NCBI RefSeq assembly: GCF_958295425.1
Contig: NC_081149.1
Coordinates: forward strand, 21,809,964-21,873,963
Length of the DNA stretch: 64,000 bases
Direction: 5' to 3'
DNA from: Solea solea
Taxonomy: Eukaryota; Chordata; Actinopteri; Pleuronectiformes; Soleidae
Made by a program: the position numbers and the translations under genes. The notes below the pieces were generated by a model. It worked only from the letters and a program-made list of their open reading frames with translations, made no database searches and had not been told where the DNA came from. This document shows, piece after piece, positions 44,086 to 62,408 of the stretch (its first letter is position 1; each line of letters opens with the position of its first letter).

Positions 44086-44859
44086 ATGTCCAAGCTCAGC
44101 AAGAAGCTGAGATCTGTAAAGACCCAGACTGCGAAGCTGCAGAAGACATTGGTGCAAAGTCAGGAGGATCTCACTAAGCTTCAGTCTGACTTCTACGGGA
44201 AAGAGTCAGAAGTTTCTGCTCTGCGTCAAGACCTCAAGGCACCAGAAGAAAAGCTGAGCTTAGCACAGGAGGACTTGGCTGCTAACCACACCAGCCAACT
44301 CCTGCTAAGCAAACCACTGCCAACTCCAAACCAGACAGGTTTGGAGGCTCAGACAAAGGAACTGAAGAGAAGCCACAGCTCATTGGAGCAGGAGCTCACT
44401 AAACGAGAACAGAAGCACCTGGTGATACGGTCTTTAGAGAGCATACTCTTTGGGAATATGCAGTGGCTTGCACATGTGAGCAGCCCCAAAAACTATGCCT
44501 TCCCGGAAAACCGTTTCAAGAAGCCAAATGGCCAAAAGTCATTACTCATGAGAGTGGAGCTTTTGAAGTCTATCAAGCCAACCCCCATTTACACTTCTGA
44601 GAGACCCAGCTACCATGAGAAGCCAGTCGACTGGAGGAGGATCCTAGAGGGGGTGGAGAAGATCCTGAAAGCAGAAGGCTTCTACCTCAAGCCCTGTGTC
44701 CGGTTTGGTCAAAGTGGGAGGAGGGACGAGGCAAACCCCGACCAAATGACTCTGGTGTTGCCCAACCAGCTAAGGAAGGAAGACAACAAAGCTTTGGGGG
44801 TGGGCTACCTTGTGCAAGAAGACAAGCTCTTTGAGATGGCTACGGAAAACAGTGAGTAA
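44086..44859 (+). pseudogene. Coiled-coil ORF of 257 codons inside the outer element
   Basis: The N-terminal ~120 residues form a heptad-rich coiled coil (Leu/Lys/Glu/Gln). The C-terminal ~130 residues look globular (ESILFGNMQWLAHVSSPKNY, VDWRRILEGVEKILKAEGFY) and match nothing I can name. It is in a different frame from the upstream gag-like ORF. It could be the element's second gag-like protein or captured host sequence. Confidence 0.45.
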
Positions 44860-45452
44860 ACTCCAGAAGAAAGACTTTACAGCAGTTCTTACCAGAACTC
44901 AAGCAAAGAAGTTGTTAAATTCCAGTGGTGAAGGCCCAGTAGCCACAGTTGGAGTTAGCAGGGCTCTAGCACGGCTGCAGCCCTCAGGATATGAGAAAAA
45001 AAATCGACCCCTGTTGAGACCAAGAAAGATGAGACACTGTGGGGAGCCGCACTCATAGTCCAAGTGGGTCTGAAAAGGTACAGCTCTCTAGCTAAGCTCT
45101 GTGGAGGGGTCAGTTATGCCCGAAAGGCTGTAAAGAAGTGGTTTGCTCATATAGGGAGAGCCCCTATTCCAGCAAAGTGGGAGGTGGTACTGACAGTGAC
45201 CAAACTTGAAACTGCATTCCAAGACCCCACCTCCACCATCCTTCGCGAGTAAGGTCGGTGGTGTGTTTCGGTAAAGGATACCACTATGTCATCAAGGACG
45301 TGCCCCCCGTATCTGTTATTCATATTGTGTGCAACACTAAGAATGTAGTTTTATGTACCCAGTTGTGGGTGAATGTTACTTTTGAAAGGTAAAGTTCGTA
45401 ATTAGTTATTGTGACCTACTTAGATTCAGGAATCAGTAGGCCAAGTGGGAGG

Positions 45453-45822
45453 TGTAGAACTTTCTAGCAGGCAAAGCTAACATTCTATCTATCTGTTTAT
45501 TGTTATAATTGGTATCAAAGCACTGTTGCCTTTAAAGTGCATTATCAAAGTCCTTTTTGTTATATATTACCTTCGTACGTGCCTTTGAATCTATCATCAG
45601 AACCTGTATGATTTGTTTTACAACCTAACTTTTAATTCATTGCTAACTATCTACTAACTGACTAGTCTAACTGCTGTTTAACTGCTGTCTAGCTACCGCT
45701 AACTGTGTGTGTGGAATAAACCTTCAGAAAGACAGTCGAGTTGTGCCCACCGTACTTGTTCTGGTTGCCCCTTCCAGAAGGGATTATTGAGCTGAAAGGA
45801 TCAGCCAGTAAAAATCTGGACA
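45453..45822 (+). repeat. Right LTR of the outer element
   Basis: 370 bp, starting TGTAGAAC after the purine tract at 45443-45452 and ending CTGGACA. It has a single copy of the ~100-bp segment that is amplified in the left LTR. Confidence 0.85.
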
Positions 45823-45825
45823 CAT

Positions 45826-45945
45826 AGTGTTTTTATTCTGTGTTTTAATTGTGTAACTCTGTGTTTTTATGTGACGCTGCCTAAATTGGGCACGCCTCAA
45901 TGTGATTTACCTGGTTAAATAAAGGTCAATAAATAAATAAAATTC
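45826..45945 (+). repeat. LINE-type 3' tail
   Basis: Contains CACGCCTCAATGTGATTTAC, CTGGTTAAATAAAGG and a short (AATA)n end, a tail common in fish repeats. It abuts the right LTR. Confidence 0.5.
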
Positions 45946-46836
45946 ATATTTTCAGCAGTTGTAAAGCAGAGTGGAAAGTCAGCTGAAGCGATACAGCGAT
46001 ACATCAGACACATGCATGCCGAGGCAGATTGTTTCCATGGGCTCATGACTCCATATATTACACACAGTGACACTTGTGCTGCAGTGGCAGATCTCACACA
46101 GGTGAGATCATTAAAAGGTGTGGATGTGAGAAGACGCAGAGTCCAGCTTTGAGGCCTCTGAGTCAGGGCGTCAGAGTGGTGCCACATTTGTAAGAGTCTG
46201 AGTCTGGATCTCTGAGTGAGGACTGTTTTCAAATGATAGAAAGGAAACGCCAACTCAGTTAGATGAACCACGACAGCCCAAGACCACACAGCATGTCTCC
46301 TCTGTACTTAATAAAGTGCGTCTATGTATTCATGGAAAGATTATGAGACAAAGCCCTTGGTCAACAATCAGCGCATTCATCCTTCTTGCACAAGAGCAGC
46401 GTCTTCATGTTGTTTCTGCATCTCTAGGTTTTCTGTCCTTTTTTAGTCGTCACATCAGTTTTCAGTCATTTTTTGGTCTCTTTCGTTTTGGGTAGGTTCA
46501 GGTCTGAGGAGATCTCATATGCTGTACCTGGAGACGTGTTCAGTCCTCAGTACAAACACCCACAGCTGTTTTCATCCTTAGAGTCAGACAGAGTAGGCGA
46601 CAATAAAATAAATACATTTTTTATATTTCTTATTTCTAAACAGTGTCATTTCCAGGTGGCACTAAGTGTTTGTTTCTCAGCTCTGGAGACACATTTATGT
46701 CCTGGAGGAACAGCATAAAAACAGGACACCAAATAACATGGACGACTGTGTGACTGAATTTTAAATCACTGTTGGAAATGTTAAGGATAATGTAAGTGTA
46801 ACAGAATTCCATCTTTTAGTTCTATGCATCTTCTGG

Positions 46837-46900
<64 letters not shown>
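46837..46900. repeat. (TATC)n microsatellite
   Basis: About 16 tandem TATC units, nearly pure. Confidence 0.95.
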
Positions 46901-48464
46901 ATGCTGGGGTACAAACAGGTCACTAGTTCACACACGAACAATAATCTTTTCATCTCTGCACAAAATGTCCCCCTCACTTGTAAATCCACCAATCATCTTA
47001 AAACATCCAAACAGGGTGCAGAGCTGCTGGCTTTCAATGCTGCTGACACGACTGATGTCCACTTCTGTGGCAGCACCATATGGCAAAAAGCCTGGTTAAG
47101 CTTAAGAGGTAAAAAAATTTAAAAAAAAGCCTGGAGCAGAATTTGTGCTTTGGCTTTACACTTTAGAAAAGCCTCCACAAATATTAAAGACTTATCGTTT
47201 CACATAGTTTTAGACTTTAAAGCAGAGCCTGTGATGCATGGCAGTGGACAGAGGCTGCAGTGCAAATGTCACACTGTGAGCTTCATGACTGCTGCACGTC
47301 ACGGAGGATAAATAGAAGCACTGGAGCAGAGGGAATGTGCTCAGAAGTGGAACACAGTCAATACAGAGAGAGGATGTCACAAAGGCAACTTACACTGAGA
47401 GACAACTAAAGGCTGAGAGGAGAGGAGAGCTGAAGTGATGTGCTGAAAATGTGGGGCAGACGGCGCAGCAGACCGTGACTAACGTGACGTTAAAGATCTC
47501 ACTGCACTGCAGCGGAGTGCAGCAAGGCAGCTGCACGTACGCTGCCACTGCAATAAATCTTCACCCATCATCACTTTTCTCTCCACTGACACATACTCAT
47601 CATCAAAGAGGGAGATGCTCTGGATTGTGTTTGAGAGTGAAATATGACCTGGTGCTCTGAGCTGGCATTTAAAGGTTCATTTATTACATTTATCAGATTA
47701 ACCCTTCAAAAAAGTTACACGTAAAACACCAACATGTGTTCATAAATAAAGAAGCTATAAAAATAGAGTTTTGATTCCATACTTAAAATATTAACATTAG
47801 AGATTTCACCCACGTTTTTGTCATGATGCACCTTCATTCTATGGTATAAAAAAACACAATATGAATTATTTTCAATAAACTTCATGCAACCTGAATTATT
47901 TTTGGGCTGATTATTGCAGCCTGGCGTATGTGAAAGATTAGCATATGCATTTGTTTGTGCAATGTAAAAATACGGTCACGCTAGCACACAATTTTTTTAT
48001 ACATTAAAAAAATTTTTTTTGAACCAGTCCACTCCTTACCATACATATCAAAAAAAGTTTTTTGTCATCACATCAAAAATAGTGATCTGAATGGGTTTCA
48101 ATGCGCACATTTTTGTGTGAGTATTTTAGTTAACTGTTGTTTACAATAGACTAAAAATGTATAAAATATTCTATAAATGAAAAGCCAAAAACACAAAAAT
48201 GTGTCCAGGTGTGTGTAGTTCTTTGCACACCAGACGTGTTTTTTTGTGTGCGAATAATTCACATGTTTGAAGAATTTTTAGTACATTTATCCAATCAAAT
48301 CAAACACATTGCGACTGTTATTTGTTTGGATAGTGGTCGTTTTTCCCGAGCTTTCTTTTTCCGACAGATTCACAATCAGAATGAGTGTTGTTGATGACAT
48401 ACAGTCAGCTACTTTCGTGTGAAGTCTGCTCTGGTCGCTGACAGACAGCGATTTTTCTCAATTC

Positions 48465-48620
48465 AATTCAATTTCAATTCAATTTATTTGTATAGCGCCA
48501 AATCACAACACACACTGTCTCAAGGCAGAAACCTAAACAATATTATTTTAACAGGAAGAAACCAGACTCAAAGATGTGCGACCATCTGCCTCGACCGACT
48601 GGGGTGAAAGGAAAAATGGG
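48465..48620 (+). repeat. Common fish interspersed repeat fragment
   Basis: TTATTTGTATAGCGCCAAAT, GAAGAAACCAGACTC and CCATCTGCCTCGACCGACTG are phrases of a widespread teleost repeat, diverged here. Confidence 0.6.
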
Positions 48621-49659
48621 GGACAGAGGAGAGGAAGGGGAGAGAAAAGACAAGGGTGAGGTGAGGTAGAGACAGAAGAGTGAGTCCCCCCTTGTCTTCA
48701 TAATTTATTGGTTTCTTCACATCGCCCTTGACGTGCATGGGAGGGTCGCGCCATAATCCACATCCAATCATTCGTATATCTGCCACGCGTCTGGTGTGCA
48801 AAGACATTTAGTCACAATATGACCCTGATGTGGAAACCTGTTTGAAGTGAAATACTTGCTTATGCTTATACCAATGGAATAGCAAGTATACTCAAAAAAT
48901 AAAGTAAATTACTAAATACTAAATTTCATTAGCAGGCTGCAAACTCTGTCCATGTTTTGCTCTGTTTGTTATTGTGGTCTTATAACCTCAGCATTTCAAC
49001 TTTTAACCTCTCCGTTACTGAATATGCGTAAAACCAATATGAAAGTTGGGACAGTTATGTATGTGTGCATTTGTGCATGACCACAGTGTAACGCTAGTCT
49101 TATGTCAATCTGGCAACCACGCCCCTCCAGTGTTATAATACAGAAACCATTTTAAACGCTTGACGTCACTAAATGCTGCACATACAGTACTTTATGTAAA
49201 TCACCTTTAACTGAAATTACTCACTGGCTCATTTGCACCTCTCTGGTGTCTATAGAGGAAGTCCCTCTCCAGCAGATGTTGCTATGTTTTGTAGGTTAAA
49301 AAAAAAATCTGTGGTTTTGGTGAAAATGAGGCTCGTCACTCAGAGACGAATGATTCATGACGAGTCTGCAAGCAGATTATCATACTGCACCGGCATGTGA
49401 GGGAAGATTCTGTACATGAAAGAAAGTCACAAACGTGTCTGGAAAAAAGAGATAACATCTTTTCTTTTACAAATTAAAACTTGCCTTCACTTAGGAGTTT
49501 CAGTGCAGGGTCGATTTAGAAAATACTAGAAATTCAGTTCATATACTGTACGTGCTGTGTTCACTGACTGTGTTATTCCGTAATTATATACTTTGCTTCT
49601 ACTATACTCTGTATTCTTAATACAACAATCACTGTATCCCTCAGATACATTACTAATAA

Positions 49660-50230
49660 TCATTACAGACAATGGGTGTTAAAAAAACTAATGTAATGAA
49701 TTACATTTACTCACATTACTGTAATAGAGTAGGGTTTTTGTACTTGTACTTTTTAAAGTAATTTTACTTTTACTTAAGTATGTTTATTTGGGAGTACTGT
49801 ACTTCACTACGTTTTAAATCACATCCATTACGGACTCAAAAAGTGTTGGCATGAATGAAAAAACCTTGGTGGACATGAGGACAGATGCATGTTGACATCA
49901 GGGGAATGGTGAGGACAGGTAAATTGGCGTTAATTGAGGTCCCTGAGTGCAAAAATTAAAACAATTGTGACCGTTGACCCATTTTGACTGATACATTATG
50001 TGTTTACATATTAAATTTTATCAGCACTTTCAGTTGTTAATGTTTGCCTTCAACTAAACACAATTAATGTGAGATGTGTGTCCCCTTGTCCTTTTAGCAC
50101 AACACAAGAACGTTTTACTCAAACAATCTGCAAGCTTTCTTCACTTGAGCACATTTTTAGACCAGTACTTTTACTTGAACTTCAGTAAAATGTGATCATA
50201 ATAGTGGTACTTTTACTTAAGCCAGCAGCG
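49660..50230. repeat. Probable non-autonomous DNA element rich in TACTTTTACTT motifs
   Basis: Both ends carry TTTTACTTAAG/TACTTTTACTT-type motifs, with unrelated sequence between. The pattern resembles a common fish MITE. Boundaries are approximate. Confidence 0.4.
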
Positions 50231-50939
50231 GTTAATTTCAGTAGGACACGCCGAGGCGACGCTGCTCTGCGCAGGGCACTGCGAGTACCTTCCCACCTCT
50301 GGTCATGATAATTTTTACGTCAGAAAATTGTGTTTGTAAAGGTTATCACAGCAGTCAAGTATTGTCAGAAGTTATGACATGCGTAGTTTTTTGGTTGAGA
50401 GCTAGAAAAGATTGAGTAAACTCTCAACGTCTGTAGGTGCTAGCGCTTAGTTAGCTTAGCACAAACAGAGAAAAAAAGAGCTAGCCCGTCCTTGTCCAAA
50501 TAAGACAGTTTGAGTTCACCAAAGTCACATTTTATATAGTTTCAGTGCAAAATACGTTATTTGGAAACAGCTAATTAAAGGTTTTAAGGGGAGTATATGC
50601 CAGAGCAAGGAGTTAGCTAACATTGAAGAACTGCTAACTTGGCCCTGAACTAAGAAACAGTAAAAGCTCACCAATTATCACATTTTATATACATATATCA
50701 ACTATTAGTAAACAAGTTCGTTATAATTTCATGAAATAAAGAGGTTAGAACATTCTTACCTTGGCCTCAATGATACCAGTATTTAAACTACAACAGTGGT
50801 GCCATTACTTAATTTTTCTCTAACTGCCACGATTAGCGAACAGTAAATACATTTGTGCAGCTCCCTCTTGTGGTGAATCTGCAGGTTATTAAACACAGGT
50901 GTGGTGTGTCTGCTGAAAAATATAAACCACCAAAAATAT

Positions 50940-52949
50940 TTTCTCCTTTTTTAATAATTGCATTTTATTAATTGAAAACAAAAAACAAACAAACAAAAAC
51001 AAATGCAAATAAAAAAAAGAAGAGCAAAACAAAACCGTATCATTAGGTAAGACAAGGCGAGAGACATTTAAATAAGAAGAGTTCCACATTGGTGAGGACA
51101 AAGGTGAAGGCGGGTAGATGTAAGAGGGAAGGAGTAAGGGAGGAGGAGTGGAGTCATTGCTGGATGGGACAGGTTGGATTATGTACACTGTTTCTCACTG
51201 CAGGACTGGCAGACCCCGTTAAGGGAGGGGGCTCAAAGTAGCAGGTTGGAGACACTGAAATACCAGAGAGAAAGGCACTATCCAGAGAGAACGACAAAAC
51301 ACAAACACAGTAAACAAACACACACACTGGATCAGAAACAAAAAAAGTGCTTGACCACACGCCACAATGGACAAAGAACAAAAAGGAAGGAGAAAAAAAA
51401 TAAAATGAAAATCTTTTACATCATTGAAGCTGATCTCTCAACTTGAAGCATAAAAGACGCTCTCTCAGATTTCTGGACTGTTGTGCCAGCTGCAGATCTG
51501 CACTGGTGATTATTACACACTGTGATTATCCAGACTCCGCCTCCGTACTACGTGCAGGTGTAGCGGGGAGGAGAACGTCTGCGTATGCATGCATGTAATG
51601 ACTGTTCGAGTATGCATGTTAACTACCTGTACATGTCCTCATACAACTGTCTGTCTTTTTAAGTGAATATTGACAACATTGCCAACTTGGCGTGTCTTTT
51701 CCTAAAAATCCCTTGCATGGTTTGTGTAGTTCAGTTCTCTGACCTTGCTTCCCTCATTGTAATGTCTATGGCCTCAGTAAGCTACATTCACTGCCCAAGT
51801 AAAATGGCTGCAATAAATACATAGGCTTTGAAAAGGTGTCCGACCTTTTACGAGGGGCTTTGTAATACAACAGCTCTTGCAGCATTTGTGGCTCTACTTG
51901 CTGGTCAATGTTAGCTTTGTAACAAGAAGTGTTTCTTCTCAGGTTTCTCCTAATTTCTTCTTATTATACACAAGCAAAATCTTTTTCCCGCTGGAACTTG
52001 TATGACTCTTGAATAGCATGCTGTTTTATCTGAGAGCCCTCAGATAGATTCAGAAAAACAAAAAAACAAAACAAAAAAAAGGAACTTGACTGACAATTCA
52101 GCACATTCTAGAGCTACTAGGTCTTATCCAGACTAACATAAGGATTGAACATAATTTACAAATGGAGGAAAAAAAAACAATTTGATGAGAGGTAAAACAG
52201 ACAAACACATACAAATATATAATATATATTCTTAAAAAATGGATTCTCTCTATAGTTGATTTATTTATACAGCCAGTGGCTGATGTACAATGCTCACATG
52301 CCAATGAACTTAAACATGGAAACTTGCTGTACTTGTAGATGGCATCTTTTCTTTCTTCTCTTCTTCTTTGTACATTTTTTTTTTTTAAAACCATTTCTTT
52401 TTTATATTTTTAATTTCATTTTCTTTAAAACAGAGTTAGGATTTCATCGGTAGGCATTTCATTTAGAAGATTAAAACAACATGCGGCAAAAGAAGGGAGA
52501 CAAAAAGAAAGGCAGAATGTTAGGAAGTTTAGGAGAAGACAGAAGCAGCTGCGGGAGTGGTAGAATCATTTATCTTGATGGTTGGTGCACTACGCTTTAG
52601 TTTCTCTGCATTCTGATTTCCCTCAAAGACAGTTGAATCGTCACCGTGGCGATCACTGGGGTGGTGAACATTCTTAGCACAAGTTAAAGTTGATTGTGCT
52701 CAGCTGCCACCCACACAGAGACGCCTACAACAGCACCTACCCTGTCTCATCTCTCTTTCAGTTGTTTGCGTTCTTCCTGTCTGCTCCTGTTACTGTGGAA
52801 TGGCCAAGAGTGGTGGATGGGGAGGGGCTTAAATGGGTCAGGTGGGGGCTGATGAAGATCAAAGATGATGATGATGAAGATAATGATGGTGGTGGTGGTG
52901 ATGGTTGCCGTGTTGTGGTTGTTGTTCTTGTTTACATGGTCTGACTGTT
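50940..52949 (-). other. grb2: grb2 3' untranslated region (probable extent)
   Basis: About 2 kb of AT-rich non-coding DNA follows the grb2 stop. Minus-strand AATAAA signals are seen as TTTATT near 50964-50969, with others such as near 52259. A ~2-kb 3'UTR matches vertebrate GRB2 transcripts. A (TGG/ATG)-type short repeat lies near 52866-52905. The end is inferred. Confidence 0.4.
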
Positions 52950-60128
<7,179 letters not shown>

Positions 60129-61787
60129 TTAGTTCTGGGTAGTGCCACAAACAAGTATCAACAATGGAATGCAACCACAGTGCTAAATTTAGCTTCATAA
60201 CAAACGATTTCCTGTCACCTTAGGAGGGTGCATGTGCAGCATGTTGGGAGAATGCCTGAGTAAGTGTTTTTCAGCTTCAAGTATAGGAGCATAGGATAAA
60301 AATAAAATCATAATAAATACAGCTTTACCCTACTTGTTAAAGGTGTGTTTGTTTGTGACCTGAGTTTTTGGTTAGAGAGAGATGCATGTAGTAAACCTCA
60401 GTCAGTACTTTTCCATACACATTCAACTGGACAACTTTCCTTATTCCAGTATGCAAGCCAGTGAGCACCATGGGACTTCCGACTATCCATTAACTTAAAA
60501 ATATAAATAAGTTTCGCTGGCAGACCTTAAAATCTATTATCTGTCTATTTCTGGATTTCCAACTCCAGCTGATGGTGTACATGCAATAGTAATTTGACTC
60601 TTTCATGTTATCCGAGTGTGTTCATCAAGACTTTCAGTAATTCAATTTAGTACAATTTTAGTAACACCTTTATACCTAAAGTCCTACTTAAGTCAGACTA
60701 ACACAATAATTTGTATTTTTCTAACGTAATGTAAATGTGCTGATTGTCAGAACTGTGGCAGATTCATGTCTCCAAGTCAATATGAACAGTATGGGCCACT
60801 TACTGTTTATGGAACTCAAGAAAAATATCAAAATATCAGCTGATTTACCAATAAAAATGAAGCCTACATTGTTGCTCCATTCAAATAAATATACAAAATG
60901 TCATTTTCCCTTTCAAAGACATGTCACTGCTGAATTTCTAAGTTCTAACTTCTCTACACTAATTATGACTTAGGATATATCTGTGCATACATGTGCAACA
61001 TCTAGTGTTAAGTAACAGTATCCTGACAATTAAATGAAAAAGCCAAAGCCATTGGATTTATAGCAACTACAGAACAGTATCTTGCAAAGCCTGAAAGGTT
61101 GGTGTAGAAAATGTTTTGGCTGAGGCTGACACGCAGGCTTTTATGCAGCATCACTGGAGATTTCTTTCTTTGAAAAGCAGCACGTGTACAAACACAAATC
61201 ATCTGGAGAATGCCAGCTGTCTCTGACCTCCCCCAGCTGCTAAACCCTGCACAACCAATATTACTGAATGAGGGAGTGGCCTTGGACCAGAGATGTAGCT
61301 ATTGGAGGTGGGTTTGTCTATATATGTCCAGTATGTGCGTGTGTCACATAGTGGACTTGCAGATACTGGGATAAACTGTCTTAAGCAGAGAGATGGGAAG
61401 CGCCAGATAATCTTAGTGTGTTTACACTAGTTTCTGAGGTGCTGTGTAAGCCAAGATTTAAACAAAGGGCCTTGGCCTCTGGGATGTATGATGACACACC
61501 AAACCAACCTTTAAGAAATAAAATTTTTAAAGGCAGACTGTAACATCACTGTGTGGCCCTGTGGCCAGCAGACCGCTAACATGCTGGTCACTGCTTGTGT
61601 TTGCACCGACCTTATCAGATCATTGTCTTCTCATGTCATCATATGAGGATCAAAATTATTCAAATTAATCATTCAGAGACTACAAATGACTGTATTAAAT
61701 ATTTCAATAAAAAAACTAAAGAAATTCAGGTGGTGCAAGTGAGCATAATCAAAGTCAAACTTTGAATGCCTGTGAAACGCTTTACAC

Positions 61788-62045
61788 TAGGGCTGCAAAT
61801 AACAATTATTTTCATAATCCATTAATCTGTTGACAATTTTCTCAATTAATCGATTTATTGCTTGGTCCATTAAATGTAGAAAATGTTGATCTGTGTTTCC
61901 CAAACCTCGAAATAATGATGTACCCACATATGCTGTTCTGTCCACAAAACACAATCAGTTTTAATGATTACTTTCTTACATGGAGCAAAGACACCAGCAA
62001 ATATCCACATTTTAGAAACTAATTTTGATTATCAATAAAAAACAC
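61788..62045 (+). repeat. hAT-like repeat of the AGGGCTGCAA type
   Basis: TAGGGCTGCAAATAACAATT followed by CATAATCCATTAATCTGTTG and CAATTAATCGATTTATTG is the well-known fish repeat phrase. A diverged fragment (GATTAATCAATTAATTG) also lies near 31300-31320. Confidence 0.65.
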
Positions 62046-62321
62046 TCAAACTGAATAATTTAAAAATCACTGAACTCAAAAGTAGATATTAAGATACTTA
62101 TTCCATCAGTATACTGTATACTGTCAATACCAAGTAACACAGTGCAGTTGAACTCACTATACTGCATAATGCATAAAACCCCAAAATATCACGTAAATGC
62201 ATTACTAAGCACAGGCTGTAAAGAGAGACACACACCACTGTCATATGACAAGAAATAGAGTGACGGGTGGCTGCACATTATTTCTAACACAGCATTATGT
62301 TTTGGTTTTGTTTAAGTTCGA

Positions 62322-62408
62322 CCCTGGCTGATTGTACTCAATTCCATTGTAAGTTTGGATAAAAGCGTCTGCTTAATGACATGTAATGTAATGTAATGTA
62401 ATGTAATG
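62322..62408 (+). repeat. SINE tail with (ATGTA)n
   Basis: TTGGATAAAAGCGTCTGCTT and AATGACATGTAATG are the conserved 3' segment of many fish SINEs, here ending in a pentanucleotide repeat. Confidence 0.75.

Larger units (their letters stand above)
38476..45822 (+). mobile_element. Outer BEL/Pao-like LTR element, degenerate and nested
   Basis: Direct LTR-like copies at 38476-39504 and 45453-45822 share their 3' two-thirds, ending CTGGACA. The right copy starts TGTAGAAC and follows a purine-rich tract (AAGTGGGAGG), which defines the LTR edge and plus orientation. Inside are gag-like and coiled-coil ORFs and a small pol remnant at about 45053-45252. No reverse transcriptase motif is seen, so it is non-autonomous and old. 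A minus-strand relative is inserted at 40274-43303. BEL/Pao assignment rests on the related integrase in the inner element and the shared LTR. Confidence 0.75.
45946..50880. other. Intergenic stretch without a supported gene
   Basis: No exon with recognisable homology or coherent splice phasing is seen. It holds the (TATC)n array, a fish interspersed repeat (48465-48620), a repeat-like block (about 49660-50230) and a weak promoter-like patch near 47290-47340. Short ORFs here look like chance. Confidence 0.6.

Noticed and set aside
38476..45822. Intact endogenous retrovirus
   Set aside because: No reverse transcriptase, protease or envelope motif was seen; the frames are broken and the integrase fragment is of the BEL/Pao type.
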